The notes under the pieces were generated by a model that saw only the letters and a program-made list of their open reading frames with translations, had not been told where the DNA came from and ran no database searches. The position numbers and the translations under genes were made by a program. Shown in pieces: positions 1-5,828 of a DNA stretch of 5,831 bases (its first letter is position 1; the number at the start of each line of letters is the position of its first letter). This stretch comes from an uncultured Collinsella sp. (GTDB taxonomy: Bacteria > Actinomycetota > Coriobacteriia > Coriobacteriales > Coriobacteriaceae), in assembly GCA_905198825.1 (NCBI GenBank), contig CAJKEF010000081.1, positions 1 through 5,831 on the forward strand, written 5' to 3'.

Positions 1-1089
1 GCCGAGCATACGGTGACGATGATTGCGCCCAAGATTGGTCTGTATAGCGCTGATGGCCCTGAGTATGCTGGCGATTTGATCTGCGGCAATCTTTACGACC
101 GTCTTGACGAGGTCATCGATGATGTCGACCACGCCGCCGAGATTGTCGAGCCCGGTGACTTAGTTGATTACTTTGCTCCACTACCTACGAATATCGATAA
201 GTATTCCCGTGGCTCTGTGCTTATTGTCGCCGGATCTGCGCAATATCCTGGTGCTGCCATTATGGCGGCCAAGTCTGCAGCTCGCGCGGGTGCTGGTTAC
301 GTGGCAGTCGCGGCTCCTGACGCCTGCGCCAATCTTATTCGCATGGCACTTCCTTCGATTCCCGTCTTTGCTATTCCGTCTGATTCCCGCGGCTCCTTTG
401 GCGCCGCTGCGCGCATGACTGTGTGCGAGATTGCAAAGAAGTACAGCTGTGTACTGTGCGGTCCCGGTATGACGACATCTGCCGGCGCTATGCAGGTGGT
501 TTCGGGCTTGCTCGAGCTTGATGTGCCGCTTATTTTGGACGCCGATGCACTCAACTGCCTTGCTAAGATTGCCATTGACGGTATTGATAGTAATCCCGAG
601 ATGTATCGTCGCGAGCAGCCGTTGGTTATGACGCCGCACTATCGTGAGCTTTCGCGTCTGGTTGCCGGTGACGAGGTGAACGACCTTGGTACCGCGATTG
701 CGGCCGCGCAGAAGGTTGTCTGGGCTGCAGGCTCCGACAATCTGGTGGTCATTGCCAAGGGGCCGACGACGGCTATCTGTGGCGTTGAGCGTGTGCTGCT
801 GCCGCTCTCGGGTCCGGCTTCTCTGGCAACTGCCGGTTCGGGTGATGTTCTCGCGGGTATTTTGGCCGGCACGCTTGCCACCATGCGCGACGAGATGGAT
901 CGTTGGGAGTTGCTGTATTCGTACGCCGTCGCACTTCACAGCTACGCCGGTTTTGCCGCGGCGACGGAGTTTGGCGAGAAGAGCGTTATCGCGACCGATC
1001 TTATCGACTTGATCGGTCCTGCCATGGAACTGGCGGCAAAGGATGCGCTCGAAGATCTGGGAATCATGGACGAAGGGTCGGATGACTAA
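1..1089 (+). CDS. nnr: Bifunctional NAD(P)HX epimerase / ADP-dependent NAD(P)HX dehydratase, 5' partial
   Basis: This enzyme repairs damaged hydrated NADH and NADPH (NADHX, NADPHX) in the cytoplasm. The C-terminal YjeF_C domain dehydrates the S form using ADP or ATP, and an N-terminal YjeF_N domain epimerises R to S. The frame is open from base 1. Its first codons (AEHTVTMIAPKIGLY) match the end of a YjeF_N domain, so I read the gene as cut by the window edge and do not take the GTG at 13 as its start. The dehydratase domain begins near base 180. It shows the glycine-rich segment RGSVLIVAGSAQYPGAA (about 208-258), DADALN (538-555), TPHYREL (near 631-651), VIAKGPTTAI (about 750-778) and the hallmark GSGDVLAG (835-858) carrying the catalytic Asp. 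The domain looks complete and intact. The stop is TAA, 2 bases before alr. The family call is firm. The presence of a full epimerase domain upstream is inferred. Confidence 0.9.
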   Translation, partial: AEHTVTMIAPKIGLYSADGPEYAGDLICGNLYDRLDEVIDDVDHAAEIVEPGDLVDYFAPLPTNIDKYSRGSVLIVAGSAQYPGAAIMAAKSAARAGAGYVAVAAPDACANLIRMALPSIPVFAIPSDSRGSFGAAARMTVCEIAKKYSCVLCGPGMTTSAGAMQVVSGLLELDVPLILDADALNCLAKIAIDGIDSNPEMYRREQPLVMTPHYRELSRLVAGDEVNDLGTAIAAAQKVVWAAGSDNLVVIAKGPTTAICGVERVLLPLSGPASLATAGSGDVLAGILAGTLATMRDEMDRWELLYSYAVALHSYAGFAAATEFGEKSVIATDLIDLIGPAMELAAKDALEDLGIMDEGSDD

Positions 1090-1091
1090 TC

Positions 1092-2237
1092 ATGAATAAA
1101 GCCGATTTGACGCGCTGGTCCTGGGTCGAGATCGACCGCGGGGCGCTTCGCCGCAACACGAGGGCCTATAAGAATTTGCTGAATCCGCGTCAGCGCCTGT
1201 GCTGCGTGGTTAAAGCCGACGCTTATGGTCATGGAGCTGTTGAGTGCGCCAAGATCATGTATTCGGTCGGTGCCGACATGTTTGCCGTGGCGACGGTTAA
1301 CGAGGGCGTTGAGCTCCGACAGGGCGGGATTACGAAACCCATCCTCATCCTAAGCGAGCCGCCTATCGAGGCCATTCCGACGTTGCTCGAGTTTGATATC
1401 ATGCCCTCGGTCTATACGTCTGACTTTGCTCTTGCGTATGGCGAATGTGCCGTCGCGGCGGGCAAAGTGGGCAAGTATCATCTCGCCATCGAGACGGGCA
1501 TGAACCGCATCGGCGTACATTACACGCAGGTGCTCGACTTTGTCCGCGGTATAAATTTCCATCGCGGTATTCAGTGCGACGGCGTATTTACGCACTTCGC
1601 CACGGCCGATGAACCTTCGGGCTGGGACTACAAGCTGCAGTGCCAGCGCTTTACCGAGGCCGTTCAGGCCATTAAGGATGCGGGTTTTGAGTGCGGTATC
1701 GTGCACTGCGCCAACACGCCGTCCTCGATGCTCGACCCCTCGATGCATTTTGATATGATTCGCGCCGGCGTTGGCTTGTATGGCATGCAGCCGTGCGAGC
1801 TGAGTAGCCGTGTGATGCAGCTCGATCCCGTTATGAGCGTTCATGCGCGCGTGACGCGCGTGGCGCACCCTGCGATGGGCGAGGGCGTGGGCTACGGTTT
1901 TACCTACCGCGTACCGCGTACGCGCGTTCAGATCTGCACGCTGCCGATCGGTTATGCCGACGGCCTATCGCGTACGCTTTCCAATCGTATGGATGTGCTG
2001 TATCGCGGCGAGCGCGTGCGTCAGGTTGGCAATATCTGCATGGATCAGTTTATGGTCGCCATTCAGTCCAACCCGGCACACGAGATTCCCGAGGCCGAGT
2101 ATGGTGACGAGATGATCATTGTCGGCCGCGATGGCGATGCCGAGATCACTATGGACGAGATGGCCCGACTGCGCGGAACGATTAACTACGAGGTCGCCTG
2201 CGGCTTTGGCATGCGTCTCGACAAGGTCTACGTGTAG
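1092..2237 (+). CDS. alr: Alanine racemase (PLP-dependent)
   Basis: Interconverts L- and D-alanine, supplying D-Ala for peptidoglycan; cytoplasmic, pyridoxal-phosphate dependent, fold type III. The 381 residues are normal length for the family. The N-terminal barrel opens with RWSWVEIDRGALRRN (8-22), then VVKADAYGHG, in which Lys41 is the PLP-binding and catalytic lysine. ETGMNRIG (134-141) and IRAGVGLYG (223-231) follow. In the C-terminal beta domain, GVGYGFTYR places Tyr268 as the second catalytic base. PIGYADG (285-291), VGNICMDQF (312-320) and the terminal INYEVACGFGMR are typical. The ATG lies 2 bases after the nnr stop. There is only a weak GGA (1080-1082), with AAGGG further away (1073-1077), so translation is probably coupled to nnr. 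No key residue is missing. An alternative of another amino-acid racemase is unlikely given the motif set. Confidence 0.96.
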   Translation: MNKADLTRWSWVEIDRGALRRNTRAYKNLLNPRQRLCCVVKADAYGHGAVECAKIMYSVGADMFAVATVNEGVELRQGGITKPILILSEPPIEAIPTLLEFDIMPSVYTSDFALAYGECAVAAGKVGKYHLAIETGMNRIGVHYTQVLDFVRGINFHRGIQCDGVFTHFATADEPSGWDYKLQCQRFTEAVQAIKDAGFECGIVHCANTPSSMLDPSMHFDMIRAGVGLYGMQPCELSSRVMQLDPVMSVHARVTRVAHPAMGEGVGYGFTYRVPRTRVQICTLPIGYADGLSRTLSNRMDVLYRGERVRQVGNICMDQFMVAIQSNPAHEIPEAEYGDEMIIVGRDGDAEITMDEMARLRGTINYEVACGFGMRLDKVYV

Positions 2238-2240
2238 GAG
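2236..2240 (+). promoter_or_regulatory. Shine-Dalgarno of the uracil-DNA glycosylase gene
   Basis: AGGAG overlaps the TAG stop of alr and lies 5 bases before the ATG at 2246. This favours 2246 over the in-frame ATG at 2255 and implies that ribosomes terminating on alr can reload here. Confidence 0.75.
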
Positions 2241-2245
2241 CCGCT

Positions 2246-2866
2246 ATGGGCGTCATGCACATCCCCGGCCATACCCATCAGGCGCCACGTGAGGTCGCAC
2301 TCGAGGAGATTGAGGCTGTTTTAGGCGACTGCCATCTCTGCCAGCTCTATCAGTCGCGCCATAACATCGTGTTTGGCGTGGGAAACCCCCACGCTCGCGT
2401 CATGTTTATTGGCGAAGCACCGGGTCGCAACGAGGATTTGCAGGGCGAACCTTTTGTGGGGGCGGCGGGTGAAGACCTCAACGGCATTTTGTCCCTGGCA
2501 GGTCTTAAGCGCGAGGACGTCTATATCGCCAACGTGCTTAAGTGCCGCCCGCCGGGAAACCGCAATCCGCGTCCCGAGGAAGTGCTGGCTTGCTCGCCGT
2601 TTTTGCGTGAGCAGATTCGAAGCATCTGGCCTGATATTATCGTGACGCTCGGCAACCCCGCGACGCACTTTGTGCTTAAGACCGAGATTGGCATTACTAA
2701 GCTGCGCGGCAGGTTCCACCAGATGGGGCATTTTGTAGTAATGCCCACTTTTCATCCGGCAGCAGCGCTGCGCAATCCGGCGTGGCAGGAGCTGCTGGAG
2801 GAAGACTTTAAGATGCTGGGCGATTATCTGGAGCGACATCCCGCACCAGAGGACGCCTCGGAATAA
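2246..2866 (+). CDS. Family 4 uracil-DNA glycosylase with 4Fe-4S cluster
   Basis: Removes uracil from DNA (deaminated cytosine or misincorporated dUMP) as the first step of base excision repair. At 206 residues it is typical of family 4 (UDGa) enzymes. Visible motifs in order are Cys29-x2-Cys32 and then Cys100 and Cys116, the four expected iron-sulfur ligands. The catalytic motif GEAPGRNED (57-65) is followed by QGEPFVGAAG. NVLKCRPPGNRNP (96-108) comes next, and HPAAALRNP (170-178) is the second active-site motif. This combination separates it from family 1 Ung, which lacks the cluster and has a different active-site motif. The first 20 or so residues are poorly conserved, as is usual. It is in the middle of the operon, 8 bases after alr, and ends in tandem TAA TAA. 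The link to t6A genes is probably only co-transcription. An older label for such genes, from phage DNA-polymerase-like annotation, would refer to the same family. Confidence 0.93.
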   Translation: MGVMHIPGHTHQAPREVALEEIEAVLGDCHLCQLYQSRHNIVFGVGNPHARVMFIGEAPGRNEDLQGEPFVGAAGEDLNGILSLAGLKREDVYIANVLKCRPPGNRNPRPEEVLACSPFLREQIRSIWPDIIVTLGNPATHFVLKTEIGITKLRGRFHQMGHFVVMPTFHPAAALRNPAWQELLEEDFKMLGDYLERHPAPEDASE

Positions 2867-2867
2867 T

Positions 2868-2873
2868 AAGGAG
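2868..2873 (+). promoter_or_regulatory. Shine-Dalgarno of tsaE
   Basis: AAGGAG begins inside the second of two tandem TAA stops (2864-2869) of the preceding gene and is 5 bases before the ATG at 2879. It is the strongest ribosome binding site in the window, which supports the tsaE start. Confidence 0.8.
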
Positions 2874-2878
2874 CATAT

Positions 2879-3385
2879 ATGTCCCTGGAGCGCCTGGGGG
2901 TAGGTACTTACAAAACGACTTGCGCTGCCGATACGGAGTACTTTGGCGAGCTAATTGCACCGTGCCTTGAGGACGGCGATGTGCTTATCCTGACCGGTGG
3001 CCTGGGAGTGGGCAAAACTCACTTTACCAAGGGCGTCTCGCGCGGGCTGGGCGATGGGCATATGGTTACGAGTCCTACGTTTGCGCTCATGGCCGTTCAC
3101 GATCAAGGTCGTATTCCGCTGTTTCACTTTGATCTATACCGCCTGGAGCATGCCTACGAGCTCGAGGATACGGGCATTTTCGATGTGCTGGGCTATGAGG
3201 GTGCTTGCCTGCTGGAATGGGGCGAACAATTCCAGGACGAGCTGACGGATGAGTATCTTTCGGTGACGCTCAAGCGTGATGAGGGCGACAGCGATGTGCG
3301 AACGATAACGCTTGAGGCGCACGGTGACCGCGCAATGGAGCTTTCCCATTTGATTGATAAGGCTGTACAAGATGAGCTTGCATAA
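2879..3385 (+). CDS. tsaE: tRNA threonylcarbamoyladenosine biosynthesis ATPase TsaE
   Basis: P-loop ATPase that binds the TsaB-TsaD heterodimer and is needed to drive the cycle of t6A37 formation on ANN-decoding tRNAs; cytoplasmic. The 168 residues are close to the usual length of about 150-160. Visible motifs are the Walker A segment GGLGVGKTHF (40-49, with Lys46 and Thr47 for the nucleotide and Mg), VTSPTFAL (63-70), LFHFDLYRLE (81-90), EDTGIFDVLG (96-105) and LLEWGEQF (111-118), all family hallmarks. The C-terminus is a short, variable charged tail. It stands directly before the gene for its partners TsaB and TsaD and overlaps it by 14 bases (3372-3385), so the two are probably made in a coupled way. 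No inactivating change is seen. Confidence 0.95.
   Translation: MSLERLGVGTYKTTCAADTEYFGELIAPCLEDGDVLILTGGLGVGKTHFTKGVSRGLGDGHMVTSPTFALMAVHDQGRIPLFHFDLYRLEHAYELEDTGIFDVLGYEGACLLEWGEQFQDELTDEYLSVTLKRDEGDSDVRTITLEAHGDRAMELSHLIDKAVQDELA
3359..3362 (+). promoter_or_regulatory. Putative ribosome binding site deciding the fusion gene start
   Basis: AAGG lies inside the tsaE coding sequence, 9 bases before the ATG at 3372. The only in-frame earlier candidate is a TTG at 3354, whose nearest GGAG (3337-3340) is 13 bases away and whose extra residues (MIRLYK) add nothing to the conserved fold. I therefore chose 3372. Confidence 0.55.
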
Positions 3386-4091
3386 CGACAACGCGCTGGT
3401 GGTGGCGCTCGATACCTCGACCGACATGCTTGCCTGCGCGGCAAGCTGGATTGATGGGCAGACGGGCGAGACGAAGCTCGTGAGTGGCGACCACATGTGT
3501 CGCCGTCACGCCAACGTTGAGCTCGTGAATACCGTTGATGGCGTGCTGGCTCAAGCCGGTCTGGATCGCAGCGATGTTGGTTGCTATGTGGTCGGTCGCG
3601 GCCCGGGGTCCTTTACGGGTGTGCGCATCGGCATCTCCACTGCCAAGGGCCTCGCGCGTGGTGCCAATGTTCCGCTGCTGGGCGTGTCGACGCTCGACGC
3701 TTGCGCTTGGACGGCGTGGAAGGCTGGCGTGCGCGGCAAGCTTGGTATCTTGGCCGATGCTATGCGCGGTGAGGTATATCCGGCGCTGTATATGCTGGTC
3801 GATGAGGGTCCCGAGCGTCAATTTGAGCGCGAACACGTGGTCAAGGCCGCCGTGGCGCTCGATGAGTGGCGCCGAGCAGCGGACTGGGACCAGGTTCAGC
3901 TGACCGGTGACGGTCTCGTGCGCTATGGCAAGCTGCTGGGTGAGGACGAGACCGCCCGCTGCGTGGAGCGCGACCTGTGGTGGCCTTCGGGCGAGGGCTT
4001 GCTGCTCGCGCACGCTGCGGGTGACGGCGATCGGGCCCGCGTCCTGCCGATTTACACGCGCCTTTCGGATGCCGAGGAAAACGAGCGCAAG
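3372..4091 (+). other. tsaB: TsaB domain of the fusion
   Basis: This is an ASKHA-fold, TsaD-like paralogue without catalytic activity of its own; it dimerises with TsaD and recruits TsaE. The N-terminal strand VVALDTSTDMLACA (10-23) and the signature GRGPGSFTGVRIGIST (75-90) followed by AKGLA are diagnostic. LGVSTLDA (103-110) and DAMRGEVYPALY (129-140) also fit. PIYTRLSDAEENERKR (226-241) closes the domain, as in stand-alone TsaB. It appears intact. The domain end is approximate. Confidence 0.92.
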
Positions 4092-5528
4092 CGTCTTGGT
4101 CTTGCCGAGAGTGCGCAGAGCGGAATTACGGGCGTTGCCGATGAGCTCGCCGGTCGTCATCTGCAGTTCCGTCCCATGGGCGCGGCGGATGCCGAGGGCG
4201 CGAGCGCGCTGGAGGCTGCCTGCTTTGAAGGTGCCGGACACGAGGCGTGGACGCCGGGCATGTTCCTGTCCGAACTGGGCGAGGACGTCGCTGCGCCGCG
4301 TAGTTGGTGGGTGGCACACGACGACGGCAAGCTACTGGGCCTTGCCGGCGGTATGGTCGTGGACGGTGATGTGCAGATTCTGGATGTCGCCGTCGATCCG
4401 GCACATCGCCGTGAGGGCATTGCCCGCAAGCTGCTGTCGCATGTGAGCTATGATGCCCAGATGCTCGGCTGCACCACGGCTTCGCTCGAGGTCGAGGACG
4501 GCAATGAGGGCGCGATTGCGCTCTATAACGCTCTGGGCTTTACCGAGGCAGGACGGCGCCGCGGCTACTATGGTGCCGGCAAGGATGCCATCGTCATGAC
4601 GGCCCCGCTGCCCCTGGTGCTTCCGGTCGACAATGCTTCGCCCGAGCCGACGGCGGCAGAGCAGCGCGTATGGCCGCTGCCTGCGCCTGGGCGCTCCGAG
4701 GGAGAGCGTGCCGAAATTGAGCGCCGCCGCCTAGTGCTCGCTATCGAGAGTTCCTGCGACGAGACGGCCGTGGCGATTATCGATGCGGATGGCAATATGC
4801 TGGCCAACCAGGTGTCGACACAGATTGATTTCCATGCCCGCTTTGGCGGCGTGGTGCCCGAGATCGCCTCGCGCAAACACGTTGAGGTGATTGTGAGTGT
4901 CGTGGATGCGGCGCTCGAGGATGCCGCAGCATCGCTTGGTCTTGAGGGTGGAGCCATTGCTCCCAGCGAGCTTGCCGCCGTGGGCGTGACACAGGGTCCG
5001 GGCCTGGTGGGCGCCCTCGTGGTGGGCGTTGCCTTTGCCAAAGGCTTTGCCTACGCTGCCGGTAAGCCGCTCGTATGCGTCAACCATCTGGAGGGGCACC
5101 TGTTTGCCAACTTGCTGGCGCAGCCCGACCTCAAGCCGCCGTTCATCTTCACGCTTGTCTCGGGCGGGCATACCATGCTCGTGCACGTGAAGGCATGGGG
5201 CGACTACGAGGTCCTTGGTGAGACGCTCGACGATGCTGTGGGCGAGGCCTTCGACAAGGTAGCCAAGGCGTTGGGTCTGGGCTATCCCGGTGGCCCCATC
5301 ATTTCCAAGGCGATCGATTTCCCCCGTGCGCTTAACAGCAGAGGAGACTATCGCTTCTCGCTTTCGGGCCTTAAAACCGCTGTGACGCTCTACATTGAAC
5401 AGGAGACCAAGGCCGGGCGCACGATTCATCTGCCCGATCTGGCAGCTTCGTTTGAGGCAGCTGTCTTTGACGTGCAGTACAAGAAGGCCAAAAACGCACT
5501 GCACGCTACCGGATGCAAGGAATACTGA
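3372..5528 (+). CDS. tsaB-rimI-tsaD: TsaB-RimI-TsaD fusion protein, ended early by an in-frame TGA
   Basis: One reading frame joins three proteins usually encoded separately. They are TsaB (about residues 1-240, scaffold of the t6A complex), RimI (about 262-412, acetyltransferase of the N-terminus of ribosomal protein S18) and TsaD (from about 453, the threonylcarbamoyl transferase). Two linkers are visible: a charged one around 232-260, and a Pro/Ala/Glu-rich one, 411-452. From ATG 3372 the frame gives 718 residues, then TGA at 5526-5528. The same frame goes on to TAG at 5730-5732 and would give 786 positions, with a TsaD module of about 334, the normal size. The gene overlaps the end of tsaE by 14 bases. 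Fusing TsaB to TsaD fixes their ratio at 1:1, matching the known heterodimer. Domain calls are firm. Whether functional TsaD is made depends on the TGA, which may be a true nonsense mutation, a sequence error or a recoded codon. Confidence 0.9.
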   Translation: MSLHNDNALVVALDTSTDMLACAASWIDGQTGETKLVSGDHMCRRHANVELVNTVDGVLAQAGLDRSDVGCYVVGRGPGSFTGVRIGISTAKGLARGANVPLLGVSTLDACAWTAWKAGVRGKLGILADAMRGEVYPALYMLVDEGPERQFEREHVVKAAVALDEWRRAADWDQVQLTGDGLVRYGKLLGEDETARCVERDLWWPSGEGLLLAHAAGDGDRARVLPIYTRLSDAEENERKRLGLAESAQSGITGVADELAGRHLQFRPMGAADAEGASALEAACFEGAGHEAWTPGMFLSELGEDVAAPRSWWVAHDDGKLLGLAGGMVVDGDVQILDVAVDPAHRREGIARKLLSHVSYDAQMLGCTTASLEVEDGNEGAIALYNALGFTEAGRRRGYYGAGKDAIVMTAPLPLVLPVDNASPEPTAAEQRVWPLPAPGRSEGERAEIERRRLVLAIESSCDETAVAIIDADGNMLANQVSTQIDFHARFGGVVPEIASRKHVEVIVSVVDAALEDAAASLGLEGGAIAPSELAAVGVTQGPGLVGALVVGVAFAKGFAYAAGKPLVCVNHLEGHLFANLLAQPDLKPPFIFTLVSGGHTMLVHVKAWGDYEVLGETLDDAVGEAFDKVAKALGLGYPGGPIISKAIDFPRALNSRGDYRFSLSGLKTAVTLYIEQETKAGRTIHLPDLAASFEAAVFDVQYKKAKNALHATGCKEY
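4155..4601 (+). other. rimI: RimI GNAT acetyltransferase domain of the fusion
   Basis: Predicted to acetylate the N-terminal Ala of ribosomal protein S18 with acetyl-CoA. Acetyl-CoA motif A is visible as ILDVAVDPAHRREGIARKLL (336-355) with the R-x-x-G-x-A type loop. SLEVEDGNEGAIALYNALGF (371-390) supplies Glu373 and Tyr385, which align by eye with E. coli RimI Glu103 and Tyr115, the proposed catalytic pair. RRRGYY (395-400) and DAIVMTAPL complete the RimI-specific tail. The match to RimI is much better than to a generic GNAT domain. The module looks intact and lies upstream of the TGA, so it should be made in any case. Confidence 0.9.
4728..5525 (+). other. tsaD: TsaD domain of the fusion, part before the TGA
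   Basis: TsaD (Kae1/YgjD family) moves threonylcarbamoyl from its adenylate to A37 of tRNA. Visible here are LVLAIESSCDETAVAII (454-470), FGGVVPEIASRKHVE (491-505) and TQGPGLVGALVVG (540-552). NHLEGH (571-576) follows, in which His572 and His576 are the first two metal ligands. FTLVSGGHTMLVHV (593-606), GETLDDAVGEAFDKVAKALG (616-635), YPGGP (638-642) and FSLSGLKTAV (662-671) complete the list. All residues expected up to this point are present. What is missing is the last segment, with the GGGVSAN loop and the third metal ligand. Confidence 0.92.
5526..5528 (+). other. In-frame TGA codon inside tsaD
   Basis: Codon 719 of the fusion is TGA, between KEY and IGGGVSAN. In TsaD proteins this position is a hydrophobic or small residue in the strand before the glycine loop (Val in the E. 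coli protein by eye alignment). A Cys codon (TGC or TGT) is one substitution away and would fit. The base after the stop is A, not the C of classic leaky UGA sites. Confidence 0.9.
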
Positions 5529-5732
5529 ATCGGTGGCGGCGTCTCGGCCAACCCGCATCTGCGCGAGATGATGATCAAGAAGCTTGGGCGTCAGGGAATC
5601 CGCGTAACGGTGCCGCCCTTGTCTGCCTGTACCGATAACGCAGCTATGATCGCGGAGGTCGCCCGCCGTAAATTCGACCGAGGTGAAATCTCGCCGTTCG
5701 ACGTCGACGCCGATCCAAACATGACGCTGTAG
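5529..5732 (+). pseudogene. tsaD: Displaced C-terminal segment of TsaD after the in-frame TGA
   Basis: These 67 codons plus TAG continue the tsaD frame exactly and read as a TsaD C-terminus. They show IGGGVSANPHLREMM (the nucleotide-contacting glycine loop), VPPLSACTDNAAMIAEVARR (with Asp755, counted through the TGA, as third metal ligand) and a short acidic tail ending in NMTL. There is no frameshift, no further stop and no good restart: the next in-frame ATG codons (5568, 5571) lie after the glycine loop and lack a Shine-Dalgarno. The region therefore belongs to the upstream gene. If the TGA is a sequence error or is read through, it is simply the end of an intact gene. Confidence 0.85.
5556..5570 (+). 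other. Small hairpin downstream of the TGA
   Basis: CATCT and AGATG are perfect 5-bp inverted complements around a GCGCG loop. The loop begins 33 bases after the TGA and starts with G. This loosely meets the published bacterial SECIS rules (apical loop 16-37 bases from UGA, short upper stem, early G in the loop), but a 5-bp stem in GC-rich coding DNA is expected by chance quite often. Confidence 0.3.
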
Positions 5733-5743
5733 TCGTACGGGTG

Positions 5744-5765
5744 CGGCCCCCGACCGGAGGGGCCG
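5744..5765 (+). terminator. GC-rich hairpin just after the tsaD frame
   Basis: CGGCCCC (5744-5750) pairs fully with GGGGCCG (5759-5765) around an 8-base loop, 11 bases after TAG 5730-5732. It is followed by GATATAAGG and not a T run, so it is a weak intrinsic terminator at best. It may instead protect the 3' end of the transcript. Confidence 0.45.
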
Positions 5766-5802
5766 GATATAAGGTTTCCTGCTCTACAGTCCTGCGCAAG
5801 AC

Positions 5803-5828
5803 GAAGGCCACATTAAGTGGCCTTCTTT
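5803..5828 (+). terminator. Probable rho-independent terminator of the operon
   Basis: GAAGGCCAC (5803-5811) and GTGGCCTTC (5817-5825) form a perfect 9-bp stem with loop ATTAA, followed by TTT. An outer CGCAA (5795-5799) can also pair with TTGCG (5827-5831) across a small internal loop. The T tract is short and broken as far as the window shows. It is the best terminator candidate for the + strand operon. The near symmetry means it could also stop a convergent gene beyond the window. Confidence 0.7.

Noticed and set aside
13..15. GTG at 13 as the start of the first gene
   Set aside because: The frame is open upstream and the preceding codons continue an epimerase-like domain end, so the true start lies outside the window.
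181..939. Minus-strand open frame opposite the NAD(P)HX dehydratase domain
   Set aside because: Arg/His-rich shadow without motifs or a plausible ribosome binding site; the plus strand is convincingly coding.
3354..3356. TTG at 3354 as the start of the fusion gene
   Set aside because: It lacks a well-spaced ribosome binding site, and the conserved TsaB strand begins well after the ATG at 3372, which has AAGG 9 bases upstream.
3270..4319. Long open frame of 349 codons on the minus strand opposite tsaE and tsaB
   Set aside because: It lies antisense to well-supported genes in GC-rich DNA, shows no recognisable family motif, and is a mirror of their codon bias.
4731..5558. Minus-strand open frame of 275 codons across the TsaD region, spanning the TGA
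   Set aside because: No recognisable domain and low-complexity composition; the opposite strand carries a clear TsaD fold on both sides of the TGA.
5568..5573. Restart of translation at ATG ATG after the TGA giving a separate TsaD C-terminal peptide
   Set aside because: No Shine-Dalgarno precedes it, and the product would start after the GGGVSAN loop, so it could not restore the missing part.
5768..5773. TATAAG resembling a -10 promoter element after the operon
   Set aside because: No -35-like sequence is found at the right distance (the region is the GC hairpin), and no gene start follows before the terminator-like hairpin.
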